A stretch of 64,000 nt of DNA from an uncultured Aquimarina sp. Its GTDB lineage: Bacteria > Bacteroidota > Bacteroidia > Flavobacteriales > Flavobacteriaceae. The notes below the pieces were generated by a model, which was given only the letters and a program-made list of their open reading frames with translations, searched no databases and was not told the origin of the DNA. The stretch spans positions 1 through 64,000 of the forward strand of contig CANMLS010000034.1 in the NCBI GenBank assembly GCA_947498785.1, in the 5' to 3' direction. The position numbers were made by a program, and so were the translations under genes. Below are positions 15,195-24,734 of this stretch, one piece after another (within the stretch, counting starts at the first letter, position 1; the number at the start of each line of letters is the position of its first letter).

Positions 15195-17768
15195 TTATTG
15201 AACTACAATTTTTGTAGAAACCAAATGTGTACCATCATTAAGTTCTATACTATACATTCCTGATTTTATACCATCTAATTCTATTCTATTTTCTTTTGTT
15301 TTTCCAGATTTAATAATTCGACCACGCATATCTGTTAATTTATAATTAATCTCACGATCATCTGCAATTCCCAAATTGATATAATCGGATGCTGGGTTAG
15401 GATGAACTTGTGCTGAAAACATTTGATTTTCTTTCTCTAGTCTCTTATCAATACTAACTTCTGTTAAATCTTCTGTCTTAGAGATTGAAGTTCCAATATT
15501 TACCGTATAATCTTCTACTTCACCATATCCAAAAGTTTCACAAGGTGTTGGTGCTTCATTCCATTTCATAGAAACTCGCATTCTAGTAGTTCCAAAACTT
15601 ACAGAAGTTGGAATGGTAAAATTATATGATAAATTATCAGGATTCGAAGTAGAACCGGTAACTACTTGTTCTGATGTTTCAAACAATCCATTTTTATTAA
15701 AATCAATCCAAACTGTCCAATGTTCATTATAAGATGCACTCACAAACCCAACACTTAAAATAATTGTATTATCCCCATAGTTAAGATTTCCGACCTGAGA
15801 TGTGAAATCTCCATAACCTCCATTAGCTTGAGTGGTATTGGTTATCCCTCCTATTCCAACATAATCAATAAACTCATAATTTATTGTATTTCCCTTTGAT
15901 GAACAATAAGAAATCATCCCTCCTTGTGTCGTTATTATCAGCTCATTACTCAAAGCAGATTTATTCCCTGCTGCATCATAAGCCTGCATTGTAAATGTAT
16001 ATGATGCTCCTGATGTTAAACCCGATACAGCATATGTTGTTGTATTTGCAGTTGCTAATAATGTACCATTTTGATATATAGAATATCCTTCTACGTTAAC
16101 ATTATCAGTAGCAGCATTCCAGGAAAGACTTACACTGTTTTCTGTTATATTAGAACTATTCAGGTTTGTGGGTACAGAAGGAGCTTCTGTATCAGTACTA
16201 CCTCCTCCATTAAAAGTGTGCTTTCCCAAATCATCAGTAGTGTTTTGAGAGAAAGAATCCCATTCGATAGGTTTATAAGTAGATGATGGAGATGAAATAT
16301 CTGCTTTTCTTCTTAATGTAGCATCTTTTGCAAAATTGGATGATCCTCCATTAAAAGTTCCAATAACATCTATCAAAACATCATTTTTAAACAGACCTAC
16401 AGGATCATTACCATTAAAGGTCATTTCTGAAGTTCCAGAAGTTAAATCTGCAACATTCTTGATCGTATTTGAAGCCGAACTATTAGCGATAACATAAACA
16501 TCATTATTTGCTATACTCCCCGATAAACTTAATCCTTCCGACCAAGATCCAGAACCATTGGTTTGTCGTCTTATAGTATATCCTGAAAGATTCACTGAAG
16601 CACCAGTATAATTGGCTATTTCTAAAGCTTTATTATTTGATGATCCTTCAACATATTCTGAAAAAAACAATGCAGTTGCATTACCTCCAGAAGGAATACT
16701 TTGTGTAGTTACTATGATAGCTGTACTAGAAGCTGATATATTACCTGCTGCATCTTTAGCTTTTACAGAAAATGAATATGTAGTATTTGCTGACAGTCCT
16801 AAAACATTATAACTCGTAGTTGTTCCATAAGCTAATAATATTCCATTTCTATAAATGTCATATCCAGTAACGCCAACATTATCTGTAGATGCATCCCAAG
16901 ATAATAATGTCGATGACTGGGTTGTAGAGTTAGATACTAAATTACTTGGTATGCTAGGTGCCTGATTATCATCACCTCCACCTACATTTCCAAACCTATC
17001 TTCTGCCTGCGGTCCTCCCCAAATTTGTGTGGCAAATGCAGGATTATCAATAAATGGATTTCTGTTACCTTGTATACCTTCAAGAATTGGGTTACGTTGT
17101 AATTCTAATTGTGATACGGGGTCTTCTGCATTCCACTCTAAAAATAATTTAAGCATATTATTATCACTAATTGATGGAGCACCGATACCTACATTTTTAG
17201 GTAAACAGCGATTACCATAACGAATATACATGTACATCATCATGCGGGCTACATCACCTTTAAACTCATCTCCTGGATACCAATATCCTTGAGCAGTAGT
17301 TCCTGAGTTTCCCGAACCATCAGCAAATTTTCTATTTCCCCGAGATGAATTACGTTGTACATCGGCAGGTCTTAAATGATGAGCATCTGAGCCTGGACCT
17401 GAAGAACCTAGATTTGGATTTCCCAAAGATCTTGGATATACATGCTCTCTATTCCAATCCGTTGACCCTCCTCCATTATTATTAATGCCCCGAGTTCGGT
17501 CTGTTGTAGTACTTCCATCTGTATCACTAAATCCATAGATCAAAATTACCTTAGATGGATCAGAAGGATCCAAATCTGCTTGTTTTAAAGCATCCCAAAC
17601 TCCTGGAGAGTAACTAATAAAAGTGGTATGTGTATTTATAACTTTATTTCCCAATTCATTTTGAAGAGTGTTTCCTGACAAATTAAGATTAACATCATTA
17701 TAATACGATGGTATTTGACTATAACTAATAATTGGAATAGCAAATAACAGTAGAATTATTTTTTTCAT
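15195..17768 (-). CDS. secreted endonuclease I with FN3, lamin-tail and GEVED domains, T9SS-sorted
   Basis: The 857-aa protein has a signal peptide (about 1-18) and an endonuclease I (EndA/Vvn-type) domain at about 25-260. Its catalytic region includes DWNREHVYPRSL (about 104-115) with the metal/His motif and HHLRPADVQRNSSRGN. Then come a fibronectin type III domain (about 268-355), a lamin-tail domain (about 360-520), a second FN3 (about 530-615), a GEVED domain (about 650-755, YGEVEDYTVNI) and a C-terminal type IX sorting domain (about 785-857, HPNPASDYINL). It should be exported by Sec, secreted by T9SS and degrade extracellular DNA. Monocistronic, convergent with the 14.9-kb regulator. 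Confidence 0.88.
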   Translation of the reverse strand: MKKIILLLFAIPIISYSQIPSYYNDVNLNLSGNTLQNELGNKVINTHTTFISYSPGVWDALKQADLDPSDPSKVILIYGFSDTDGSTTTDRTRGINNNGGGSTDWNREHVYPRSLGNPNLGSSGPGSDAHHLRPADVQRNSSRGNRKFADGSGNSGTTAQGYWYPGDEFKGDVARMMMYMYIRYGNRCLPKNVGIGAPSISDNNMLKLFLEWNAEDPVSQLELQRNPILEGIQGNRNPFIDNPAFATQIWGGPQAEDRFGNVGGGDDNQAPSIPSNLVSNSTTQSSTLLSWDASTDNVGVTGYDIYRNGILLAYGTTTSYNVLGLSANTTYSFSVKAKDAAGNISASSTAIIVTTQSIPSGGNATALFFSEYVEGSSNNKALEIANYTGASVNLSGYTIRRQTNGSGSWSEGLSLSGSIANNDVYVIANSSASNTIKNVADLTSGTSEMTFNGNDPVGLFKNDVLIDVIGTFNGGSSNFAKDATLRRKADISSPSSTYKPIEWDSFSQNTTDDLGKHTFNGGGSTDTEAPSVPTNLNSSNITENSVSLSWNAATDNVNVEGYSIYQNGTLLATANTTTYAVSGLTSGASYTFTMQAYDAAGNKSALSNELIITTQGGMISYCSSKGNTINYEFIDYVGIGGITNTTQANGGYGDFTSQVGNLNYGDNTIILSVGFVSASYNEHWTVWIDFNKNGLFETSEQVVTGSTSNPDNLSYNFTIPTSVSFGTTRMRVSMKWNEAPTPCETFGYGEVEDYTVNIGTSISKTEDLTEVSIDKRLEKENQMFSAQVHPNPASDYINLGIADDREINYKLTDMRGRIIKSGKTKENRIELDGIKSGMYSIELNDGTHLVSTKIVVQ

Positions 17769-17814
17769 TGTTTTGTGAGTTAGTTCATTAAGTATGATTA
17801 AACGGATTCGAAGC

Positions 17815-17846
17815 TAAAATTATTTTCTTAGACTTACTATAGTCAA
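17815..17846 (-). promoter_or_regulatory. candidate endonuclease promoter
   Basis: On the minus strand, TTG (17846-17844), 21 nt, then TAATTTTA (17822-17815) approximates the Bacteroidota consensus, about 45 bases before the ATG at 17768. The last base of the -7 box differs from consensus. Confidence 0.4.
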
Positions 17847-18136
17847 ACGTTATCAAAACGTTACCTAGTATATGCACATCACATTAATGAATAAACACAC
17901 CATTATTAACATTTTGAAAGTCAAAATATTAACACAACTAACAGTTGTTAATAAGTTGTTTTTATACAAGAGATCTAAACCTTTTTGACACTGAAAAATA
18001 ACAGTGCTTTTTTGCGAATTGAAGCACTACGCGGTTTGAAATCAATAAAAAAACCCTAAAGATTTAGCGGTTTTCATGTAACTTTTTCTTAATAATTTAA
18101 ATTAAATTTACGTACTAACTTTTAAATATTCACATT
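17847..18136. other. intergenic region upstream of Cys-rich peptide
   Basis: This is AT-rich DNA. An imperfect hairpin (AAAACC-C-TAAA/TTTA-GC-GGTTTT, about 18050-18076) lies about 60 bases before the peptide ATG. I could not pick a convincing TTG/TAnnTTTG promoter. Confidence 0.4.
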
Positions 18137-18313
18137 ATGAAAAAAATCTTAAATCTAACAGGAGTTCAGAAATTAACCAAAGAGCAACAACAAAATATTA
18201 AAGGATCTGCTTCAAGAGGAATTTGTTGCAGTAGTGGTAGAGGTTGTTACGTTCGAAGAGGGTTCTGTGAACCAGGAAGCTGTCTTTCATATGGAGGTTG
18301 TATCTTTTACTAA
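18137..18313 (+). CDS. 58-aa Cys-rich peptide with bacteriocin-type leader
   Basis: ATG at 18137 opens a 58-codon frame. Residues 1-24 (MKKILNLTGVQKLTKEQQQN, then IKGS) have the form of Bacteroidota double-glycine-type leaders: LN-x-x-G-VQ-L-K-EQ and a KGS/GG-like cleavage site, with the second Gly replaced by Ser. The remaining 34 residues are small, Gly/Ser-rich and hold six cysteines (30, 31, 37, 44, 49, 55), with basic RGR and RR patches and an aromatic end. This suggests a processed, exported, disulfide- or thioether-bearing peptide. No modification enzyme, peptidase-ABC transporter or immunity gene is adjacent. A shared terminator follows. Confidence 0.72.
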   Translation: MKKILNLTGVQKLTKEQQQNIKGSASRGICCSSGRGCYVRRGFCEPGSCLSYGGCIFY

Positions 18314-18368
18314 GAACGTATTTAGCATATAATATATATACGCTCAAATCTATATTGAACATCTAATG

Positions 18369-18406
18369 ATCCCCTTTTATTTTTTTCAAAACAAAAGGGG
18401 ATTTTT
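18369..18406. terminator. bidirectional terminator
   Basis: The stem ATCCCCTTTT (18369-18378)/AAAAGGGGAT (18393-18402) is followed by T-run on the plus strand and also preceded by A/T runs for the minus strand. It lies between the convergent Cys-rich peptide gene and ackA. Confidence 0.8.
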
Positions 18407-18413
18407 AAAGTTG

Positions 18414-19604
18414 TTATGAAGATAATATTTCAAATGATTGCTTAGCAATTTCTAATTCTTCATTTGTTGGAATAACCAATATTTTTACTTTTGAAGAAGG
18501 TAAGCTAATATCCCTAATTTCTTTTGATCGTATTGCGTTTTTTTTTGTATCTAATTCAATCCCTAGGAATTCTTGATCATTACACACCAACTCTCTTATA
18601 ACACTCGAGTTCTCTCCTATTCCAGCAGTAAACACAATAGCATCTAAACCGTTCATTATTGATGCATAAGCTCCAATAAATTTTTTGATACGATATGCAT
18701 TCATTTTTAATGCTAATTTACAATCTAGATTTCCTTTTTCGGCTTCGGATTCAATATCTCTTAGATCACTATACCCCGTTAATCCTAGCATTCCGCTTTC
18801 TTTTTGTAAAAGATTATTTACCTTATCCAATGAATACCCTAACGATTTTACCATATAAAAAATAACCGCAGGGTCGATATCACCACATCGGGTTCCCATA
18901 ATTAAGCCATTCATGGGAGCAAATCCCAAAGTATGATCAAAACTTTTACCATCTTTGACAGCCGTCATGCTACACCCGTTTCCTAGGTGAATGGTGATCA
19001 TTTTTGAGTTTTTTTCTTTTTTTAAAAGCGCTATTGCTTTTTCTGAGACATATTTATGACTAGTTCCATGAAAACCATAAACTCTAATATTATTCTTTTC
19101 TAAAAATTGATTCGGAATAGCATATTTATAAGCATCTACAGGTATGGTTTGATGAAAGGCTGTATCGAATACTGCAACCTGTTTTGCTTTAGTAAAAATG
19201 TCTTCAGCTACCAAAATTCCTTCAAGATTAGCAGGGTTATGTAGCGGAGCTAGTACCGATAGCTTTTCTATTTTTTGCTTTACTTCCTCTGTTATTTCAA
19301 CTGTTTCAGCAAAAGTACTCCCTCCATGAACCACTCTATGCCCCACGGCTTCAATTTCTGAAGCTGTCTGAATAACGCCTATTTCTTTATCCATTAAATA
19401 ACTTGCAATAAATTGCAAACCATCCTTATGATTATTAATTTCCTCTATCGCTTCAATTTTATTGTTGTCTGACCGATAGTTAATTTTTGCATTATCTAAG
19501 CCAATACGTTCGACCAATCCAGAACAAATCACTTTTGCTTCTGGCATAGTAAATAATTGAAATTTTATAGATGAACTCCCCGAATTTAACACAAGTATTT
19601 GCAT
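18414..19604 (-). CDS. ackA: acetate kinase
   Basis: The 396-aa protein has full family length. Motifs present include LNSGSSSIKFQLF (N-terminal substrate/phosphate site), VGHRVVHGG, VFDTAFHQTIP, YGFHGTSHKYV, ITIHLGNGCS, the TGIGENS-like FTAGIGENSS, and PTNEELEIA at the C-terminus. It converts acetyl phosphate and ADP to acetate and ATP in the cytoplasm. It lies 19 bp downstream of pta on the same strand, the standard pta-ackA operon. Confidence 0.97.
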   Translation of the reverse strand: MQILVLNSGSSSIKFQLFTMPEAKVICSGLVERIGLDNAKINYRSDNNKIEAIEEINNHKDGLQFIASYLMDKEIGVIQTASEIEAVGHRVVHGGSTFAETVEITEEVKQKIEKLSVLAPLHNPANLEGILVAEDIFTKAKQVAVFDTAFHQTIPVDAYKYAIPNQFLEKNNIRVYGFHGTSHKYVSEKAIALLKKEKNSKMITIHLGNGCSMTAVKDGKSFDHTLGFAPMNGLIMGTRCGDIDPAVIFYMVKSLGYSLDKVNNLLQKESGMLGLTGYSDLRDIESEAEKGNLDCKLALKMNAYRIKKFIGAYASIMNGLDAIVFTAGIGENSSVIRELVCNDQEFLGIELDTKKNAIRSKEIRDISLPSSKVKILVIPTNEELEIAKQSFEILSS

Positions 19605-19623
19605 AGTTTTCTTTTCTCTTTTT

Positions 19624-21717
19624 TTATAGTCCCTGAGCTTGAATTGCAGTAATAATTACTGTATTATATACATCATCTTCAGTACACCCCCTACTTAAAT
19701 CATTCACAGGTTTATTTAATCCTTGTAACATTGGGCCTATTGCTAATGCACCTGTTTCTCTCTGTACAGCTTTATATGTATTATTTCCTGTATTTAAATC
19801 TGGAAAAATTAAAACACTAGCCTGACCTGCAACTTCGGATTCTGGAAGTTTACTTTGCCCAACTCTCATATCTACTGCTGCATCATATTGAATGGGACCT
19901 TCTATTTTAAGATCTGGGCGTTTCTCCTTAACAATTGTTGTCGCAGTTCTTACTGTTTCTACATCTTCACCTTTACCAGAATTTCCTGATGAATATGACA
20001 ACATCGCGACTTTAGGCTCTATACCAAAAGCAGCAGCCGATTCTGAAGATGAAATTGCTATTTCTGCTAATTCTTCTGCGTTAGGATTTGGATTTATTGC
20101 ACAATCACCAAATACAGATACCCGATCTTCCAGACACATAAAAAATACAGAAGAAACTACTTTTACTCCTGGTTTTGTTTTTATAAACTGAAGCGCAGGA
20201 CGAATAGTATGTTGCGTAGTATGTACAGCTCCAGAAACCATTCCGTCGGCATGCCCCATATAAATCATCATTGTACCAAAATACGACACATCTGCCATCA
20301 TATCCTTGGCCATATCTAAGTTTACATTTTTATGTTTTCTCAATTCATAAAATGTTTGTACATATTTATCAAAAAGAGGAGACTCTGTTGGAAAAACAAT
20401 ATTTATTTTACTAAAATCAATTGGAATATCAAGCTGTATAATTTTACTTTTTATTTTCTTTTTATTTCCAATTAAGGTTATGTCTACAACTCCTGAGGCT
20501 AATAACCTAGAAGTCGCTCTTAAAATTCTTTCGTCGGACCCCTCGGGAAGTACAATATGTTTTTTATGCTTTAATGCCCGTCTTAATAAGTTATACTGAA
20601 ACATACGTGGTGTTAACCCATCTGATTTAAAAGTGATCATTCTATCCGCTAGACGATCTTCATTGACATATTTTTCAAATGTACTTATAGAGGTATTAAT
20701 TTTTTGTAAATTATCTAAATAAACTTTTGATTTAATAGCTCCAATCCTATTGGTAATAGAAAATGTACCGCTTGGTACAGCAATAATAGGAAATGATAAA
20801 GATACTCCTTCTATAAGCTTAAGTATTGATTGTTCTGGTATTATACCTCCAGTTAAGATGATTCCTGAAATCTTAGGGTAATTATCAGAAATATTTGCTT
20901 GTAACACTCCTAAGATAATATCTGCTCGATCTCCTGGTGTAATTACCAAACTATTCTCCTTAAGATGAGTTAAATAGTTTCGTAATTGCATGGCACCCAC
21001 TCCAAAACTACCTGCTTGATTATTTAAGTATTCTTTGCCAAACAAAACATTTCCATCTAATTCATTTACAATTTCTTTGATTGTTGGATTTAATAATGAA
21101 TTTATCTTAGGAATAATAATTCGATCTACCTCATTGGCAAAATCTTTATCAAAAATCTGTTCTAATTCTTCTTCGCAACCTTGGGTAACTTTATTTGCTA
21201 CCACAGCCAAAACCTCAACATCTTTACTATTAAAAGTATCATAAGCCAGTTTTAAGTTACCAACAATCTCTTTATTGGATTTATCTAATCCACTAGCTAC
21301 TATTACTGCAGGAATCCCTAAATTTTTTGCTATAATAACATTTATATCGAACTCAATAATACTACCTTCATCAGAAAAATCAGTGCCTTCTACCAGAACA
21401 AAATCGAATTTCTCCTCAAGGTTTTTATATTTTGTTATGATACCATCTATAATCTCTCCCGATCTACCTTCATTATATTTCTGAAGTACTTCACTTCTTG
21501 TATACGCATATGCTTTTTTGAAATTAATATCTAACTCAAAATGAGAGATTACAGTATTGATGTGATTATCTACTTCTCCTGTTGCTGGATCGTCAATTAT
21601 TGGTCTAAAGTATCCTACTCGGGCAACTTTCCCTAGAAGCATACGCATCATCCCTAAAACAACAATAGATTTACCACTATTCGGTTCGATAGTAGCAATA
21701 TAAATGGCTTTGCTCAT
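19624..21717 (-). CDS. pta: phosphate acetyltransferase
   Basis: The 697-aa protein is the long, two-part Pta: an N-terminal P-loop-like/DRTGG regulatory portion (MSKAIYIATIEPNSGKS; DRTGG-type domain around LRNYLTHLKENSLVITPGDR) and a C-terminal PTA_PTB catalytic domain (about 370-697; LPEGSDERILRA, GMVSGAVHTTQHTIRPALQ). It converts acetyl-CoA and phosphate to acetyl phosphate. ATG at 21717 is chosen over an in-frame ATG at 21756 because a perfect -7 box (21745-21738) falls between them, so the upstream ATG would not be transcribed. Confidence 0.95.
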   Translation of the reverse strand: MSKAIYIATIEPNSGKSIVVLGMMRMLLGKVARVGYFRPIIDDPATGEVDNHINTVISHFELDINFKKAYAYTRSEVLQKYNEGRSGEIIDGIITKYKNLEEKFDFVLVEGTDFSDEGSIIEFDINVIIAKNLGIPAVIVASGLDKSNKEIVGNLKLAYDTFNSKDVEVLAVVANKVTQGCEEELEQIFDKDFANEVDRIIIPKINSLLNPTIKEIVNELDGNVLFGKEYLNNQAGSFGVGAMQLRNYLTHLKENSLVITPGDRADIILGVLQANISDNYPKISGIILTGGIIPEQSILKLIEGVSLSFPIIAVPSGTFSITNRIGAIKSKVYLDNLQKINTSISTFEKYVNEDRLADRMITFKSDGLTPRMFQYNLLRRALKHKKHIVLPEGSDERILRATSRLLASGVVDITLIGNKKKIKSKIIQLDIPIDFSKINIVFPTESPLFDKYVQTFYELRKHKNVNLDMAKDMMADVSYFGTMMIYMGHADGMVSGAVHTTQHTIRPALQFIKTKPGVKVVSSVFFMCLEDRVSVFGDCAINPNPNAEELAEIAISSSESAAAFGIEPKVAMLSYSSGNSGKGEDVETVRTATTIVKEKRPDLKIEGPIQYDAAVDMRVGQSKLPESEVAGQASVLIFPDLNTGNNTYKAVQRETGALAIGPMLQGLNKPVNDLSRGCTEDDVYNTVIITAIQAQGL

Positions 21718-21737
21718 GTACATAAATTTGGTGTATA

Positions 21738-21745
21738 CAAAGATA
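21738..21745 (-). promoter_or_regulatory. pta -7 promoter element
   Basis: The minus strand reads TATCTTTG, an exact TAnnTTTG box, about 20 bases before the chosen pta ATG at 21717. No clean TTG was found at the expected -33 distance. Confidence 0.5.
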
Positions 21746-21842
21746 CAGTAATGCACTAATGTAATATAAAATCATTAGGTATTAAAACTACTTTCTCTGA
21801 TACTATTATGATATTAGCAATTTGGCTTTAATTTCAATAAAA

Positions 21843-21867
21843 AAGGTTTAGAAAAACCCTAAACCTT
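21843..21867 (-). terminator. terminator of the DUF2911 gene
   Basis: The inverted repeat AAGGTTTAG/CTAAACCTT (21843-21851 and 21859-21867) is followed on the minus strand by a T-run. It lies just past the stop of the gene at 21895. Confidence 0.7.
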
Positions 21868-21894
21868 CTTTAAAATATTATAAATTTTGTTTCT

Positions 21895-22995
21895 TTAATT
21901 TATATCTTCTCCTTTTTTAAGTTTTTCAAGAGCGGTAGTTAATCTAGGCTTAAATCTATCTGGTGCTTTTGTCATCGCTATATTTAAAGATTTTACGGCA
22001 TTTTTATAATCACCTTTTGCTGAATATGCCCTTGCCAAACCAAAGTTTGAAGGCCATGCCCCATTATTATTCTTTACATTATCTTTTAAAATAGCTAATG
22101 CTTTATCATTTTGTTTTTGGCTAATAAGTCCGGTTCCTAATTGATAAACCTGACTAACATTACCTAACTTAGCTGCTTTATCAACAAGTGCCATAGCATC
22201 ATTTGTTTTTCCTTGTTTTACTAAAATCTTTGATTTAATAGATAAATTTGAAAAAGTTTCTTTACTAAAAAAATTGCCACTAATGGATTTATTTATCCAT
22301 TCTAAAGCCTTATCTAATTCACCTGTATTAAAAGCATAGTTTGCGGCATTATCCCAATTTGTTTGAGTAAACCCTATAGTGTTACGGAGGTCGTTTTTTA
22401 TTCCTGCTATTACTATACTTTTCACATCAACTTCAATTTTAAATGGAATTTCCATTTTTTCCCAACGCAAAGCTGCTACTGTACTATTAGACTCAATTAT
22501 AGGAAATGAAAAGCTCAAAACTTCTGTATGTGGAGCTTCTTTAGTTTTGACATCTACTCTTAAAGCATCTTCTTTTTCATCATAAAAATAACTTCCCCAT
22601 GATGTAGAATTATTAGAAAATATAACGGTAGCACCTCCATCCTCTTTTAATGCTATATGTAAGCCATAGATTCCTGCTTTAATATCTTTTCCTTCTACCT
22701 TTACATCATTTGTAAATTCTATAGTTGTATTAAGGTTAGCACCAGCTCTCCATGGTGCTGCTTTTGATGTACCAAAACCAAGATTATTATAACCATAAGG
22801 TACTAATTTACCCCATATTTCTCGTTCTTTAACGCTTGGTCTTCCATAATCAATTGTAATATTAGTGATTCCTACACGTTGCATAATTTGTGCACGCTGA
22901 CTACTCTCAGGTGTTTTTAATTGTGCACTAATTTGAATTGTAAATAGCATCATTGCGGTAGCAATGTATGCTATAATTTGATTGGAATTTTTCAT
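21895..22995 (-). CDS. DUF2911 domain protein with TPR-like C-terminus
   Basis: The 366-aa protein has a signal peptide (about 1-25, ending ISAQL), a DUF2911 domain (about 30-190; GITNITIDYGRPSVKEREIW, LGFGTSKAAPWRAGANLNTT, YGLHIALKEDGG) and a C-terminal TPR-like repeat region (about 220-360; FGLARAYSAKGDYKNAVKSL). DUF2911 proteins are exported Bacteroidota proteins of unknown function; the TPR part suggests protein contacts in the periplasm. It is flanked by its own terminator and stands alone. Confidence 0.87.
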   Translation of the reverse strand: MKNSNQIIAYIATAMMLFTIQISAQLKTPESSQRAQIMQRVGITNITIDYGRPSVKEREIWGKLVPYGYNNLGFGTSKAAPWRAGANLNTTIEFTNDVKVEGKDIKAGIYGLHIALKEDGGATVIFSNNSTSWGSYFYDEKEDALRVDVKTKEAPHTEVLSFSFPIIESNSTVAALRWEKMEIPFKIEVDVKSIVIAGIKNDLRNTIGFTQTNWDNAANYAFNTGELDKALEWINKSISGNFFSKETFSNLSIKSKILVKQGKTNDAMALVDKAAKLGNVSQVYQLGTGLISQKQNDKALAILKDNVKNNNGAWPSNFGLARAYSAKGDYKNAVKSLNIAMTKAPDRFKPRLTTALEKLKKGEDIN

Positions 22996-23357
22996 GACTG
23001 ACTTTTTTGATTTTATTTCTATTATGAATAGAATAGAAATTAAAATTAATTTCTACTCCAAAACAATGTAAGCGGTAATTATCAATACGAATGTTATGAT
23101 AGTGTTAAACTCAATGAAAAGTTAATAATACATTGTTAAACCATTCGGTTTTTAACAATAAATTAATAAATATCTATTTTAACTTTACCAGTTCTGTCTA
23201 TTCATTTCTTAGAAATCAATCCCAAACTCCAATTTAAAATCAAAATCTTCAAAAGGAATCGGTTATATCCCTTGTTTTGCTTTAATGTCTATCAAAGAAT
23301 AGTGTTTTTTAAAATATCCAATGAACTACCCCTGGATAGAGCTGTCAGAATAGTTCT
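22996..23357. other. gene-free intergenic region
   Basis: About 360 bp of AT-rich DNA lie between two same-strand genes. An inverted repeat around TTCTATT/AATAGAA (about 23015-23040) lies just upstream of the DUF2911 gene and could be regulatory. I see no ORF or RNA. Confidence 0.4.
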
Positions 23358-24587
23358 TTATTCTTTTGAAAGTTGATCAACAAATTCTTCGAATTCTTTT
23401 TTGAAATCAATATACTTTTGACCCGTGGCTGGTCCATTAAACCCTGTATGAATTTTACGTACTTTCCCTTTTTTATCGATAAAAATAGTTGTAGGATAAG
23501 ATAACACATGATTAAGCATAGGTAATTTCTCTTGTGCCTTTTGCTTGTCTGAGGTCCCATATTGGGCAAGAAGAATTGGATACTCTACACTTAATTTTTC
23601 CTTTAACCTCTTTATTGATTTAAATGCTTTTTCTTCAGTTTTTGCATATTCAAAAGCTAAAGCAACAAGTTGTACATCTTCAGAAGTATTACGGTTATAA
23701 AAATCTACATAATATTTAGTTTCATCCATACAATTAGGACACCAGGTACCCATTATCTGTACGATCACTACTTTATTTTTAAATTGTTCATCCTGAAGCG
23801 AAATTTGATTTCCATTAGTATCGGGGAAACTAAATGCTAAATTATCATATCCTTCTTTTAAAAAAGTTAAAGAATCTTCAGACGGTAATTTAAAATTTTC
23901 ATTTCTTTTGGCTATAAATGGTTCTTTCCAATGATTACCAGAATAAAAAGAGCCATTTAGGGTACTATCAGTTACTTGTGCAGTAAACAAAAATGCGTGC
24001 GCACCATCAAAAGCTGATAATTGTAACTCATTATCATTCATTACTCCCTCAAGATAACGATAGTCCCCAGTTGTTGTTCTAAATGTTCCTGTAACAATAT
24101 TTCCATTTTGTTTAAAAATACCTTTAGCAATATATCTATCTTCTTTACTATCTTCACTAAAAACAGCTTCCCAATTACCTGTAATATTATATTTCTCTTT
24201 GGATTGAATATCAAATCTATCCTGCACCCCATATTTAGCTTCAAATGGTACAATTCTATCAAGACTTTCTTTGATAAAACTACCTGAAATTGTTATAGAA
24301 TCAACAAATTTTGCAGCGATATACCCTTCAAAAACAGGGAATTTGATTGTAATTGAATCTTTATTAATCACAACTTCGTCAGTATTTATAGTTTCTTCTG
24401 CATTAAAAATCTTTAATGTCTGATCTTCCATAAACTCCATCAAAAAAGGTAATTTCTTATTATCCTGCACTTCTAATGTTGCTCTCCAGGGACCATTTTT
24501 AAAGTTTATTTTTTTATTGGCTTGATCTTTCTTACAAGAAGAAATAATAAGTAAAGTAAATAAGATGAGTGTGATAATTCTTTTCAT
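23358..24587 (-). CDS. TlpA-like thioredoxin-fold lipoprotein
   Basis: The 409-aa protein has a lipoprotein signal peptide with lipobox IISSC (C18). A beta-rich N-terminal half (about 25-230) of the kind seen in Bacteroidota TlpA/AhpC fusions follows, then a C-terminal redoxin domain (about 240-405) with the active site C283-PN-C286 (MGTWCPNCMDE), cis-Pro segment SYPTTIFIDKKG and GFNGPATG. It is anchored in the periplasm or outer membrane and probably reduces disulfides of exported proteins. It is divergent from pheT. Confidence 0.88.
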   Translation of the reverse strand: MKRIITLILFTLLIISSCKKDQANKKINFKNGPWRATLEVQDNKKLPFLMEFMEDQTLKIFNAEETINTDEVVINKDSITIKFPVFEGYIAAKFVDSITISGSFIKESLDRIVPFEAKYGVQDRFDIQSKEKYNITGNWEAVFSEDSKEDRYIAKGIFKQNGNIVTGTFRTTTGDYRYLEGVMNDNELQLSAFDGAHAFLFTAQVTDSTLNGSFYSGNHWKEPFIAKRNENFKLPSEDSLTFLKEGYDNLAFSFPDTNGNQISLQDEQFKNKVVIVQIMGTWCPNCMDETKYYVDFYNRNTSEDVQLVALAFEYAKTEEKAFKSIKRLKEKLSVEYPILLAQYGTSDKQKAQEKLPMLNHVLSYPTTIFIDKKGKVRKIHTGFNGPATGQKYIDFKKEFEEFVDQLSKE

Positions 24588-24734
24588 TTTAGAAATTTTA
24601 TAAAGAGTGCCGAAAGTTACTTAAAACTTACCGGATTATTTCAGTTGATTTTATATAAACATTTTGGTATCTGTTTATTTTAACAGGCAGATTCAATATA
24701 TTATCTTTACCGACTGAATTAAGAAAGATCACAA

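Noticed and set aside
16071-17220. Plus-strand ORFs inside the endonuclease gene
   Set aside because: Antisense shadows of an intact multidomain gene.
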